A DNA stretch of 64,000 bases from Paenibacillus_E sp042676385 (GTDB lineage: Bacteria; Bacillota; Bacilli; Paenibacillales; NBRC-103111). Position 1 is the first letter of the stretch, and every line of letters starts with the position of its first letter. The notes beneath the pieces were generated by a model. It was not told the DNA's origin. It did not search any database and was given only the letters and a program-made list of their open reading frames with translations. The position numbers were made by a program, and so were the translations under genes. Below, one piece after another: positions 51,381 to 60,720 of the stretch. The stretch covers positions 1-64,000 of the forward strand of contig NZ_JBHTHA010000010.1 in the NCBI RefSeq assembly GCF_042676385.1. The letters are read 5' to 3'.

Positions 51381-52310
51381 CTAGAACCACTTTTTCTTCT
51401 TAAAGAATACAACCATGACCAAAACTAAAATGATCATGACTCCCCATACATAAGCATACCCAAAATCCCAACTGTACTCCGGAATCCCTTTCAAATTCAT
51501 TCCGTAAAGACCAACCACAAAGGATAAAGGCAGAAATATAGTACTCCATATCGTCAAAGTTTTCATGATCTCATTCATTCGATCTGCTTTCATGGAAATT
51601 TGCATTTCCAGCAGTCCGGTCAGTGAATCCCGAAACATGTCGATCGAATCTACCACCCGGGAGATATGATCGTAAACATCGACGAAGTATACGTCTGCTT
51701 CAGGCATAGTATAAGGAAAGTGTTGATGACTAATACTACCTAACAGCGTTCGCTCCTCTATAAAAACTCGTCGCAGGACACTAATAGTCCGCTTCAGCCG
51801 AAAAATTTCTTGAGCTATTTTGGAATAGGGATTTTCGTGAATGGCCTCCTCCCACTCCTCAATTTTATCTTCTATATGGTCAACAACCTTGACGTATTCA
51901 TCCACGCATCGATCCATGATATGGTATAGGATTTGAGCGGGAAATTCCATTTTTCCTTCGATCTTTATAAATTCTTCATACAAGTTGTCCAACACCGGAA
52001 TATCCTGTTTATATATGGATACTACGTAATTTGGGCCGATCACCAACGCAATTTCGAGAGGGTTGTAATCTTGGTCGATAGCGAAAAAAGAAATGAAAAT
52101 ATTATTCGGATACCGATCCATTTTGGGGCGTTGATTTAGTTTGATACAATCCTCAACCATCAGAGGATGACTATCAAGCAAGTCAGATAGCACATGCTTG
52201 ATCTCACTTGAGTCAGGAGCTCTTAGACGAATCCACGCTACTTCGTTTTCATTCGGCTTTCTTACTTTTTCCGTAGTTGCATGCTTCGTAGTTTTATTGT
52301 AAATGAGCAT
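51381..52310 (-). CDS. CorA-family magnesium/divalent cation transporter
   Basis: A 309-residue CorA protein: a large cytoplasmic domain, two C-terminal helices and the pore signature YGMN followed by a PEYSW loop (GMN motif near 267). A basic KKKKWF tail ends it. Forms a pentameric Mg2+ or Co2+ channel. Downstream of the DUF4337 gene on the same strand (43-base gap). Confidence 0.93.
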   Translation of the reverse strand: MLIYNKTTKHATTEKVRKPNENEVAWIRLRAPDSSEIKHVLSDLLDSHPLMVEDCIKLNQRPKMDRYPNNIFISFFAIDQDYNPLEIALVIGPNYVVSIYKQDIPVLDNLYEEFIKIEGKMEFPAQILYHIMDRCVDEYVKVVDHIEDKIEEWEEAIHENPYSKIAQEIFRLKRTISVLRRVFIEERTLLGSISHQHFPYTMPEADVYFVDVYDHISRVVDSIDMFRDSLTGLLEMQISMKADRMNEIMKTLTIWSTIFLPLSFVVGLYGMNLKGIPEYSWDFGYAYVWGVMIILVLVMVVFFKKKKWF

Positions 52311-52352
52311 CGTGATTAGTCTCCTTTCGCTAATGATTTACTTTGCATCTGC

Positions 52353-52979
52353 CTATTTGATAAGTAGTGGAACTAAATAGAGTAACCCTATGAGGGCAAC
52401 TCCCATACTTCCGAACCATAGTATTTTCTTCTTTAGAAGGCTCGATATGGATGCTAAAACGATAGCAATTTGCAAAAAAATGAGTGCTGTCCCTGCGCTA
52501 TGATGTTTGTGAACCAGTTCGGAAGTCTCCTTCATTTTTTCGTCCCTCTGTTTTTCTAACTCATTTGCTTTGGTTTGAATGTCATTCTTTTCAGAATCAT
52601 ATTTCTTTGTGTCGGCTTCGAACTCTTTGGATAATTCACCAGCCTTCGGGTTCGAATCCAGGCTGAAAATTTTTGACTGGCTTTTATAGAGTTCGCCTTT
52701 AATACTTTTGGCTTGAAAAAAAGCCCATTGGTCGGATGCTTGCGCCTGCAGCAGAACCGCCTGATCCATTTGTAGAAGAGTATCCGTAGTTACCTGCCCT
52801 TCTTTCATTCCCGCAAGTGCGGTCAAAACAGCATATATACTGATAGTAATAGCTATCAAATTATTAAACCTGCTTCGTGCTTCTTCTTCTATGTGATGCT
52901 GTTTTTCCTTTTCTTCGAGTTCCTTAACCTCTTCTTCAACTTTTTCTAGTGGGTTCTCTATCCCGAAGTTCTCTTCCAA
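52353..52979 (-). CDS. DUF4337-family membrane protein
   Basis: A 208-residue protein with an acidic coiled N-terminus (EKVEEEVKELEEKEKQHH), one helix at about 42-60, a long central coiled coil (about 100-155) and two C-terminal helices, the DUF4337 layout. The AQASDQWAFFQAKSIKGELY segment is the best family mark. Function unknown. TTG start after GGAGGG. In line with the FtsW-like pair upstream and CorA downstream. Confidence 0.8.
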   Translation of the reverse strand: MEENFGIENPLEKVEEEVKELEEKEKQHHIEEEARSRFNNLIAITISIYAVLTALAGMKEGQVTTDTLLQMDQAVLLQAQASDQWAFFQAKSIKGELYKSQSKIFSLDSNPKAGELSKEFEADTKKYDSEKNDIQTKANELEKQRDEKMKETSELVHKHHSAGTALIFLQIAIVLASISSLLKKKILWFGSMGVALIGLLYLVPLLIK

Positions 52980-53018
52980 TTCTATTTCCCTCCAAAACGC
53001 ATTTAGTATCGATTTCCA

Positions 53019-54164
53019 TTAGTCTCCAAATTGAAGAGGTTTCGATTGATGAACCAAAACACTAAGAACCAAACCCATAGACAACATATTAGTCATTAGA
53101 GAACTTCCTCCATAGCTAACAAATGGGAGTGCAATTCCCGTAAGCGGCATGAGTCCGGTATGCATCGCAATATTCTCAAAAATTTGCAAAGTAAACATCG
53201 ATATCACACCTATGATCAAATAAGAACCAGCTAAATCTTCGCATTCCATGGCGATTCGAATCATTCGATAAATTAAAAAGAAGTAAAGTAATAATAGAAC
53301 TGCCGAGCCAACAAAGCCAAATTCTTCACCAATGACAACATAGATGGAATCTGCATAGTCATATGGGATGTATCCGCTCTGTATCATTTTTCCGTGCAGA
53401 TAGCCTTCCCCCATTAATTCTCCTGAGCTGACTGCCTTTAAGGAATTTACAACCTGATAACTTTGATCCGGATCACTAGCTGGATCCAAAAATGTTTGAA
53501 TTCTATGAAGCTGATACGGCTTTACAATTTTATTGAATATCGGTTGATCAACAAAGTATAGTCCTATAATACTTCCAATAACCCCAATAATCACAAGCAG
53601 CCCGATGAGTCCATGTTTGAAACGAATCTTCCCGATCCATAGCATCCCTATCAAAATGCAGATAAAAACAATCGATGTTCCCAGATCCGGCTGTTTCATG
53701 ACCAGCAGAAAAGGGATTCCCACAACCACGATCATCGGAATGATGTCTTGAAATAATCGCAGGTATTCCCCCTTACGTTTATCCAACATATTGGCTAACA
53801 TAAGGATGACGAATACTTTTACCAGTTCAGAAGGTTGAAACTGCATAAAATGAAGATTGATCCATCGCTGAGATCCATTGATATTCAGGCCTTTAAACAT
53901 CACAAAAATTAATAGCAATATACCCAATATATACAGGTATAAGGATAAATGGCGGACAATATCCCGATAATCGAGCATGGCCAGGACCAGCATTGGCACA
54001 AACATGGCCGCGAACATGACCAAGTTATTCATATGCAGCCCGGCAAATTTCGTATTATTTGTGGCGCTATAGATCACTATCGTGCTGATAGCCATAAAAC
54101 ATAACAATAAGCCGATAATGATAAGATCAATTTTTTTCGCTCTAAGTACCAGTTCGTTGAACAC
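53019..54164 (-). CDS. FtsW/RodA/SpoVE-family protein (second of tandem pair)
   Basis: A 381-residue SEDS glycosyltransferase with ten predicted helices. Seen: GINGSQRWI-like NINGSQRWINLHFMQFQPSE, MKQPDLGTSIV, and the C-terminal PLTGIALPFVSYGGSS. SEDS proteins polymerise lipid II glycan with a partner class B PBP, none of which is encoded nearby. GTG start at 54164 overlaps the previous SEDS gene by 23 bases. Confidence 0.87.
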   Translation of the reverse strand: MFNELVLRAKKIDLIIIGLLLCFMAISTIVIYSATNNTKFAGLHMNNLVMFAAMFVPMLVLAMLDYRDIVRHLSLYLYILGILLLIFVMFKGLNINGSQRWINLHFMQFQPSELVKVFVILMLANMLDKRKGEYLRLFQDIIPMIVVVGIPFLLVMKQPDLGTSIVFICILIGMLWIGKIRFKHGLIGLLVIIGVIGSIIGLYFVDQPIFNKIVKPYQLHRIQTFLDPASDPDQSYQVVNSLKAVSSGELMGEGYLHGKMIQSGYIPYDYADSIYVVIGEEFGFVGSAVLLLLYFFLIYRMIRIAMECEDLAGSYLIIGVISMFTLQIFENIAMHTGLMPLTGIALPFVSYGGSSLMTNMLSMGLVLSVLVHQSKPLQFGD

Positions 54165-55299
54165 CCGCGGCTCTTCCCTCTCTTGATATATTTAGTAAGA
54201 TTCCGATACTCGCCATGCTAATTAGTAAGGATGATCCCCCATAGCTAATTAGCGGAAGAGGAACGCCTGTAATGGGAATACTCCCTGTAACGCCGCCCAG
54301 ATTAATAAGTGCTTGAATACCTATAAGTGATACTACTCCTATGCCAAATAAAGTTCCGAACACATCAGGACATCTCAAGGATACGATGATGCCTCTCCAA
54401 ATAAATAGGATATAGATGATTAAAAAAATGGAACATCCAATAAAGCCGAACTCTTCTCCAATTGTTGCAAAAATAAAATCCGTGTGCGCTTCAGGTAGGT
54501 AGAGCAGCTTCTCTACTCCCTTACCGAACCCTGTTCCCGTCCATCCCCCATGCCCGAGTGCTAATAAAGACTGAACCAACTGGTAGGAGGAGTCCTGAGA
54601 ATCATTCCATGGATGAAGATATGCCGTGAATCTCTGAAGCCTGTAACTTTTAGCGAAGACGATACCAATCGCAATTGGAAGAAGGAAAAGGCCAATTCCA
54701 GTTAGTTGTAAAAGGCTTGCACCGCCGGCAACAATCACGATAGCTGATGCGACAAAGATCACTAGGTCAGAGCCAATATCCGGTTGCAGCATGATTAACC
54801 CTAGCACAAGACCAACGATGATAAATAAAGGGAGCAGACCTTTCTTGAATTGGCGGATATGTTCTCCCTTTTTACTGATCAGAGCTGCAAGATAGATGAT
54901 TAATCCCAGTTTTGCAAACTCTGTGGGCTGGATACCAAAAGATCCGACACCAAACCAGCTGCGATGTCCATTAATTTTTGTACCGAACACAATTACAAGC
55001 CCTAGTAAAATAAGAATCAGGACAAAAATAGGACGGGACCATTTTTGAAACATTTGATAAGGTACATTCATCACTAACAGCATTGCAATAGTACCAATGA
55101 ACGCCCAAATCGCTTGTCTCTCCGTAAAATAAAAAAAAGTATGAAATTTCCAATAAGCCGACGCTTCACTTGAGCTAAACACCATTAAAATTCCAAAACC
55201 AACGAGCGCAATAGTGATTAACAAAAGAAGAAAATCAGGCCGTCCCCTCAAAGATTTCTTCGGCTTGCCCTCATCCGTCGTCTGACTTATTCCTGCCAT
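54142..55299 (-). CDS. FtsW/RodA/SpoVE-family protein (first of tandem pair)
   Basis: A 385-residue SEDS protein, ten helices, with KINGHRSWFGVGSFGIQPTEFAK-type loop (GHRSWFGVGSFGIQPTE), LQPDIGSDLV and PITGVPLPLISYGGSS. Divergent paralogue of the gene that follows. A GGAGG lies about 20 bases before the ATG, rather far, so translation may be weak. Tandem SEDS genes away from the dcw cluster suggest a sporulation or stress role. Confidence 0.87.
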   Translation of the reverse strand: MAGISQTTDEGKPKKSLRGRPDFLLLLITIALVGFGILMVFSSSEASAYWKFHTFFYFTERQAIWAFIGTIAMLLVMNVPYQMFQKWSRPIFVLILILLGLVIVFGTKINGHRSWFGVGSFGIQPTEFAKLGLIIYLAALISKKGEHIRQFKKGLLPLFIIVGLVLGLIMLQPDIGSDLVIFVASAIVIVAGGASLLQLTGIGLFLLPIAIGIVFAKSYRLQRFTAYLHPWNDSQDSSYQLVQSLLALGHGGWTGTGFGKGVEKLLYLPEAHTDFIFATIGEEFGFIGCSIFLIIYILFIWRGIIVSLRCPDVFGTLFGIGVVSLIGIQALINLGGVTGSIPITGVPLPLISYGGSSLLISMASIGILLNISREGRAAGVQRTGT

Positions 55300-55427
55300 A
55301 TGATGTCGAATAAAACGATCCTCCTACCCGTAACTCCTTTTGTTCAATGATAGCACCGCCAGATTAAGCTTTAATGAAAATTCGAAGAATGTTAAAAATG
55401 CGCCTTATTTTTTTGTGAAATACAAAA

Positions 55428-55448
55428 AGCCACTTTATCCAAGTGGCT
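55428..55448 (-). terminator. Terminator of the DUF1003 gene
   Basis: AGCCACTT / AAGTGGCT stem, 5-base loop, T-rich tail on the minus strand. Confidence 0.8.
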
Positions 55449-55469
55449 GATTCGTCATCCTCGTGATGC

Positions 55470-56021
55470 TTAGTCTATCTCCCTTTGTTTACCATGGGAA
55501 GCTAGAATAATACGCTTTAATTCTAATAGTTCATCTTCAATACGATGTAAATGGCTCTGCATATCGTCAATTTCTTGCTCCGATTTATAATTGATTGCAA
55601 AGTCGATAATGGACTCATGTTTGTCCTTTGCCGCTTGTCTGTTTTGGCTCATCATAATAACTGGGGCTTGAAATGCCGCTATAAAAGATAAGCAGAGATT
55701 TAATAAAATAAATGGCGGGGAATCAAAATGGGATGTGAAAGGAAGCGAGTTCCATACAATCCAAATTGCTAGGAACACTGCAAAATAAGTTATGAACTTC
55801 CAGCTGCCTCCGAAAGACGCTATTCGATCCGCTAGCCGATCTGACCACGATGTTTTTCGCAAGTATTCTTCATCAAGGTGGGAAAGAATATTGCTTTCGT
55901 AATTATCGACGAGCCGGTCAATCCTTCTGGCGTCATCTCGATTAATTTCAATGTCAAAACCTTGGATTTTTTTAGCGTCATTTTGAATTTCTTGTTTTTT
56001 GAAATAAAAGTTTTTACCCAT
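55470..56021 (-). CDS. DUF1003-family membrane protein
   Basis: A 183-residue protein with a basic N-terminus, two helices (about 70-88 and 100-118; WNSLPFTSHFDSPPFILLNL between them) and the family's signature QAPVIMMSQNRQAAKDK, then a C-terminal coiled coil. Function unknown. The ribosome site GAGGAGGAAG is predicted to be paired in a hairpin with an upstream CTTCCTC, which may restrain translation. Confidence 0.85.
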   Translation of the reverse strand: MGKNFYFKKQEIQNDAKKIQGFDIEINRDDARRIDRLVDNYESNILSHLDEEYLRKTSWSDRLADRIASFGGSWKFITYFAVFLAIWIVWNSLPFTSHFDSPPFILLNLCLSFIAAFQAPVIMMSQNRQAAKDKHESIIDFAINYKSEQEIDDMQSHLHRIEDELLELKRIILASHGKQREID

Positions 56022-56025
56022 CGGT

Positions 56026-56046
56026 CTTCCTCCTCATGTGAGGAAG
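56026..56046 (-). promoter_or_regulatory. Hairpin sequestering the DUF1003 ribosome binding site
   Basis: On the minus strand, CTTCCTC (56046-56040) is followed by seven bases and then GAGGAAG (56032-56026), the ribosome site four bases before the ATG. A 7-bp perfect stem would hide it. Confidence 0.4.
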
Positions 56047-56300
56047 TCAGGAAACCCGTAATGCATTTCGTTTTTAGGTTGATAACTTTTTTATAAGCAA
56101 CCAAACCTCCAAATGACAGTTAGTGATCATGACTTCCTCGTTTCGTATTTCCGGTTCCGGCTCACTAGAACTTCGACTACCCATAAAAAAGTTTTCAACT
56201 CCTTTTTTTACCTTATTGTTATTGCCTTACTCATCATACTCTAATCGTCATATTTTGTACACGACAAATTAACCCCTGCTATTCACCATTTTTTATCAGT

Positions 56301-57086
56301 TTAAACCATCTTGATTCCGAAATAAGCGAGCATAGCCTCGTTGTACGCTTCCTTCGTTTGCGGGGTAAATGACCGGACACCTTCGCTTGTAAATATCCGA
56401 AACTCGTCGCCGGCAACGGTGTTGCGCCCATCTTTGTTACGGATAGCAACCATGGCATCTTTTGTGAAAATAGAGTCAGGAGCATTCTCACACCAGTAGG
56501 TAGCCATAATAAAATCCTTTGGCAATTGCGGCTCCTCGGTGAACGAGTAAAGCCAGTTCCACTGCCCCCGTCTGAACTCGCAGAGTACCCAGCCATAATA
56601 GGGATCTCGCTCTAAACGGTATGTTTCATCACCCTGATGGTGCTCAAGAGCCTCGATCAGCTGAATGGGCCGGCTTGGAACAATGCCTCCCACACCCACA
56701 TCACAAAGGAAGGAAGCTTCCCCCGCCTCAACTTTTAAAACATGATGCCGCCTTTTGGGTGGAGGGCTGGGTTCATCTCGCCAAAAGCGGGCCATGAAGT
56801 TGGTAACCGTGTATCCGAGCTCTCTTAGCAGCCAGCCGAAAAGGGCATTCAGCTCAAAACAGTAACCGCCGCGTCCGCGAATGACAATCTTCTCAAATAA
56901 ATCTGCGATTTCCAGCGATAGAGGCTTACGTTGCAAGATATCCAGATTTTCATAAGGCACACGATGGAGATGGCATGCCTGCAAGTTGGCAAGTGTTGCC
57001 GCGCTTCTATCCAGGGCATCCTCAAAACCAATACGATCCAGATAGGCACGCACTTCAGGCTTAACTTCGCTGCGGTCAACATTCAT
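56301..57086 (-). CDS. Arylamine N-acetyltransferase
   Basis: A 261-residue NAT that moves acetyl from acetyl-CoA to arylamines or hydrazines. Catalytic triad visible: RGGYCFELN (Cys76), RRHHVLKVE (His114 or 115) and CDVGVGG (Asp129). N-terminal YLDRIG and PYENLDI are family marks. ATG preceded by GGAGGAG. Single gene. Confidence 0.92.
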   Translation of the reverse strand: MNVDRSEVKPEVRAYLDRIGFEDALDRSAATLANLQACHLHRVPYENLDILQRKPLSLEIADLFEKIVIRGRGGYCFELNALFGWLLRELGYTVTNFMARFWRDEPSPPPKRRHHVLKVEAGEASFLCDVGVGGIVPSRPIQLIEALEHHQGDETYRLERDPYYGWVLCEFRRGQWNWLYSFTEEPQLPKDFIMATYWCENAPDSIFTKDAMVAIRNKDGRNTVAGDEFRIFTSEGVRSFTPQTKEAYNEAMLAYFGIKMV

Positions 57087-57292
57087 CCCGGTATCAACTC
57101 CTCCAATTATATCGATATGTAATTATATTCTTGCATCATTTGCTTTTTACCTCTCCCATTTGATCTTTCATTCCATAATTTACTCGTATTCTCGTTCTTC
57201 CCAGTTCTGCTAGAATAAAGAAGCTGAAAGAAGAAGCTCTTGCGGGTGCATACGAAGAAAATTTTCTAACGAAAACTCTTAGGAGGTAACGA

Positions 57293-57919
57293 ATGAAAAA
57301 AGTTATTCTTACATCAGTAATCGCGGCGAGCTGTTTATTTAGCGGAATCACATATGCCGCACCATCCAATAGTTACATAGCTACGGATAGCGATACGTTC
57401 TGGACCATTTCCCAAAAATTCAACGTCAATCTTTCCGCTCTTATCGCAGCCAATCCGCAAGTGAATCCGAATAATATTTACAAAGGTGTCGTTATTCAAC
57501 TTCCTGGTACTGCTTCACAAAAACAAAGCTGGGAAGCAAAAGCAGATGCCATTATTGCAACCGGCATGAAGCAGTTGGGAACGCCTTATGTTTTTGGCGG
57601 GAATACGCCTGGCGTTGCGTTTGACTGCTCAGGATTTGTGCAATACGCCTTCAATCAAAACGGTTTCGATCTTCTTCACTCAGCAGCATTAATGAGCCAG
57701 CTCGGAACGCCGGTAAGTAAAAATGAGCTTCGAAAAGGCGATCTTGTCTTCTTGCAAGGAACTTATACGAGCGGTGTCTCTCACGTAGCCATATATCTTG
57801 GTGATAATAAAATTCTGCAAGCGGGTACCCTTGGAACTAGAGAAGTGAAAGTAAGCACATTGTTTGGAACGCCTTACTATGATGCGCACTATTGGGGCGC
57901 TCGTCGTATTATTAATTAA
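57293..57919 (+). CDS. Secreted LysM-NlpC/P60 D,L-endopeptidase
   Basis: A 208-residue cell-wall hydrolase: signal peptide cut after AYA-like YAA (about 23), one LysM domain about 28-72 (DTFWTISQKFNVNLSALIAANPQVNPNNI-type), then an NlpC/P60 domain with FDCSGFVQYAF (Cys112) and GVSHVAIYLG (His164). Cuts the D-Glu-DAP bond in peptidoglycan, as LytE/CwlS do. GGAGG lies 7 bases before the ATG. Own terminator at 57929. Confidence 0.92.
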   Translation: MKKVILTSVIAASCLFSGITYAAPSNSYIATDSDTFWTISQKFNVNLSALIAANPQVNPNNIYKGVVIQLPGTASQKQSWEAKADAIIATGMKQLGTPYVFGGNTPGVAFDCSGFVQYAFNQNGFDLLHSAALMSQLGTPVSKNELRKGDLVFLQGTYTSGVSHVAIYLGDNKILQAGTLGTREVKVSTLFGTPYYDAHYWGARRIIN

Positions 57920-57928
57920 TAGAATTAG

Positions 57929-57974
57929 AGCATAATGCTGTCATGTTTTAACGACAGGGTTATGCTCTTTTTTT
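57929..57974 (+). terminator. Terminator of the NlpC/P60 gene
   Basis: AGCATAA-CTGTC / GACAG-TTATGCT stem followed by seven T. Confidence 0.9.
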
Positions 57975-58047
57975 GTGCTCAAATTTGACGGTATCGTAAA
58001 AAATTGCGACAATAAAAAACACTTACAAATGGTTGATTGGAGAAATA

Positions 58048-58389
58048 ATGAATAGAAATTGGATGTATGTTTTTGTTGCCGGATTGCTGGAGGTCGTATG
58101 GGTGATGGGCTTAAAACATTCGACCACCTGGTGGATGTGGCTTGGAACTGCTGCGATGATATTTTTAAGTTTCACGGTATTCATTCGATCCTTACATGCA
58201 CTGCCTGTGAGCACGGTTTATGCTGTATTCACAGGGCTTGGGACCGTTGGCACCGTAATCGTAGAAATGCTTTTTTTTAACGAACCGTTTCGTTGGTTGA
58301 AAGTCATTTTAATCTTGCTGTTATTAGCAGGTGTAATTGGATTGAAAACCATAACAGAAGAACCCGATAAGACAGGAGGTAAAGCGTAA
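58048..58389 (+). CDS. SMR transporter subunit 1 (YkkC-like)
   Basis: A 113-residue four-helix small multidrug resistance protein with the essential Glu in GLLEVVWVMGLK. It pairs with the next gene, whose start overlaps this stop (TAATG), as in heterodimeric SMR pumps YkkCD (guanidinium exporters). ATG at 58048 follows TTGGAG. No guanidine riboswitch fits in the 73 bases between the preceding terminator and the start. Confidence 0.88.
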   Translation: MNRNWMYVFVAGLLEVVWVMGLKHSTTWWMWLGTAAMIFLSFTVFIRSLHALPVSTVYAVFTGLGTVGTVIVEMLFFNEPFRWLKVILILLLLAGVIGLKTITEEPDKTGGKA

Positions 58390-58703
58390 TGGCTTGGTTG
58401 CTTCTAGTTTTAGCCGGCTCTTTTGAAGTGGTGGGTGTCGTAAGTATGAATCGATTCAAAAAGAAAAGAAACTGGCGCGATATCGTGATCATGGGCTTGG
58501 CCATGATTTTAAGCTTTACCTGCCTTTCTATCGCGATGCAATCCATCTCCATGGGGACCGCTTACGCCATCTGGACGGGAATCGGTACCGTCGGCGGGAC
58601 GATGGTCGGCATGTTGGTGTATGGCGAATCCAAAGAATGGCGCCGGATCTTTTATATCAGTTTGATTATCTCAACGGTCATCGGTTTGAAGCTGATCTCG
58701 TAG
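58389..58703 (+). CDS. SMR transporter subunit 2 (YkkD-like)
   Basis: A 104-residue four-helix SMR protein with AGSFEVVGVVSMNRF carrying the essential Glu, and the GTAYAIWTGIGTVGGT motif of helix 3. Shares one base with the preceding subunit gene; likely forms an antiparallel heterodimer that exports guanidinium or small cations. Confidence 0.9.
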   Translation: MAWLLLVLAGSFEVVGVVSMNRFKKKRNWRDIVIMGLAMILSFTCLSIAMQSISMGTAYAIWTGIGTVGGTMVGMLVYGESKEWRRIFYISLIISTVIGLKLIS

Positions 58704-58714
58704 TTAGCTATGGC

Positions 58715-58751
58715 GGGTCAGCCTACCGTTTGTTCCTCAGCAGGCTGACCC
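58715..58751. terminator. Hairpin between convergent SMR and SleL-like genes
   Basis: Perfect GGGTCAGCCT / AGGCTGACCC with a 17-base loop; T tracts poor, probably a bidirectional terminator. Confidence 0.65.
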
Positions 58752-58756
58752 TTCAT

Positions 58757-60172
58757 TCAGATAATTTTGCGTACATGAAAGTTATCTTCGAGCAATGCCC
58801 AATTTTGCGGAAACGGATAACCCAGTACCCAATAACTAACCCCTCTAAGGTTGTATTCCTTAATCAGATCAAATTTGGCCTGTGCGCTTCTCGCATCCTC
58901 AAACCAGACTTCGTGCGTACGTCCTTGATCATCTGAATAACGATAGGTCGGCGTTTGGGACTTCTGGTCGTATTTGATCTCCGCCCCATGCTGAACAGCC
59001 CGACGTACAGCTTCTTGCATATCAAACGTCTCTGCTTGCTGTCCTTTCACATGCGGAATTAGCCAGTCACGCGCATATAACTGAAAGCCCATAAATATTT
59101 TATGTCTCGGGATAACCGTGACTGCATAGTCGAGGACGCGTCGTATTTCATTGATAGGCGATATGGCCTGAGGAGGACCGAACCGGTATCCCCATTCGTA
59201 CGTCATGAGCACGACAAAGTCGACAATTTCACCATGGGCGGCGTAATCGTGGGCTTCGTAGAGCAGACCCTTCTGTTCTGCGCTAGTTTTGGGGGCAAGG
59301 GCGGAGGATACGAAAAAGCCTTTCTCATGCAGCCTTCGGACAGCAAGTCGAAGAAATTGATTATAGGACTCGCGGTCGGCCGGAAACACATTCTCGAAAT
59401 CGACATTCAAGCCGCGATATCCTTTGTTTTCCATGATGGCCAAGATGTTGGTCACCAGCGTATTTTGCAATTCGGGACTGGATAAAATGGTATGAGCCAG
59501 CTTCGACCCCGCTTCCGTAGCAGAGAAGTTGGTGATCGACATGACCGGGACGACATGTTCCGCATATGCGGCTGCAATGATCGGTTGATCATCAACAGGC
59601 GACAGGCTCCCATCGTCCTTCATCCGATACCCGAAAGGACATAAATAGGTTAGATGCACCCCGTCCTTCCGGACTTGCCTGGCAGCTGCCTCGCCGAATA
59701 CGTTTGTATACCCATTGACATCAATGGTCATTTTGGGTTTCTCGGGGATTACCAGATTTTGACCCGGATAAATTTGTCCTGGATCGGCAATCCCATTGGC
59801 TTGTGAAATCGCCTGTACCGTAACGCCGTAATGGTGCGCGATCGCCCAAAGCGACTCACCCGGCCGTACGGTATGGTAGAAGACCGGAATGACTATTACT
59901 TGACCCGGCGTAATTTGTGTGACATCCGATATGGAATTTGCTCTGGCAATTGCCTCTACGCTGACTCCGAAACGACCGGCAATCGTCCCCAGTGTTTCTC
60001 CGGAACGTACCACATATTCGGGATAAGGCTGCGGGATAAGCAACGCTTGACCGATGACTAAACGATCGGGTTCGCGGAGCTCATTGATTGCAATAATCCG
60101 ATTGGCGTTCACGCCATAGCGGCTGGCAATCAGCCACAGACTTTCCCCTTTTTTCACCACATGAATTTGCAC
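58757..60172 (-). CDS. SleL/YaaH-like LysM-GH18 spore cortex glycosidase
   Basis: A 471-residue protein without signal peptide: three LysM repeats (about 2-46, 52-97, 101-146) and a GH18 domain with the catalytic GLNVDFENV motif (D-x-E). SleL, a cortical fragment N-acetylglucosaminidase used in germination, has two LysM repeats; the third is an addition. GTG start after GCGAGG. Probably made in the mother cell during sporulation. Confidence 0.87.
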   Translation of the reverse strand: MQIHVVKKGESLWLIASRYGVNANRIIAINELREPDRLVIGQALLIPQPYPEYVVRSGETLGTIAGRFGVSVEAIARANSISDVTQITPGQVIVIPVFYHTVRPGESLWAIAHHYGVTVQAISQANGIADPGQIYPGQNLVIPEKPKMTIDVNGYTNVFGEAAARQVRKDGVHLTYLCPFGYRMKDDGSLSPVDDQPIIAAAYAEHVVPVMSITNFSATEAGSKLAHTILSSPELQNTLVTNILAIMENKGYRGLNVDFENVFPADRESYNQFLRLAVRRLHEKGFFVSSALAPKTSAEQKGLLYEAHDYAAHGEIVDFVVLMTYEWGYRFGPPQAISPINEIRRVLDYAVTVIPRHKIFMGFQLYARDWLIPHVKGQQAETFDMQEAVRRAVQHGAEIKYDQKSQTPTYRYSDDQGRTHEVWFEDARSAQAKFDLIKEYNLRGVSYWVLGYPFPQNWALLEDNFHVRKII

Positions 60173-60286
60173 GGTTTGACCTCGCTCTCGCCGAAACTTC
60201 TATAGGTACATTATTCCGCTAATGTCTCTAACGATCTAGGCGAATACCCAATATCAAACCTCAGAGCACTCATTCTGCAAATTCAA

Positions 60287-60616
60287 TTAAGCAACAGGGG
60301 TGCCATTAGCAACAGCAGCATCCGGTTGCAGGAGCACGACGTCCCCTTCTTCCGGCGTCCCTCCCAGTACGAGCACTTCGGATTTGAAGCCGGCAATTCG
60401 CCTGGCAGGAAAGTTGACGATGCCCACAACCTGTCTGCCCACTAAAGTTTCTGGGTCATACCTTCGCGTGATTTGTGCGGACGAGGATTTGATGCCTAGA
60501 CTGCCAAAATCAATCTCAAGCTTAATAGCCGGTTTTCTCGCCTCGGGAAAAGGTTCCGCTTTAATAATGGTGCCGATACGCAAATCTAATGCTGCAAAAT
60601 CTTCAAAAGTCGCCAT
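60287..60616 (-). CDS. csaA: CsaA-like tRNA-binding-domain chaperone
   Basis: A 109-residue dimeric OB-fold protein of the CsaA family: FAALDLRIGTI near 8, KLEIDFGSLGIKSSSAQIT and GIVNFPARRIAGFKSEVLVLGG. CsaA has secretion-chaperone-like activity. ATG at 60616 follows TAGGAG; an upstream ATG at 60646 lacks such a site. Confidence 0.92.
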   Translation of the reverse strand: MATFEDFAALDLRIGTIIKAEPFPEARKPAIKLEIDFGSLGIKSSSAQITRRYDPETLVGRQVVGIVNFPARRIAGFKSEVLVLGGTPEEGDVVLLQPDAAVANGTPVA

Positions 60617-60720
60617 AAATTCTCCTAAATAAATGATTTTTACCATATTGTAACACCATTGGTTGTTGAACTAAAATTGATCGTAGTAGATGAGCAAAAT
60701 GAAAGAAGGTGTTCTGTAGC

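Noticed and set aside
57975..58047. Guanidine-I riboswitch before the SMR genes
   Set aside because: Too little space and no conserved ACGR-type core seen.
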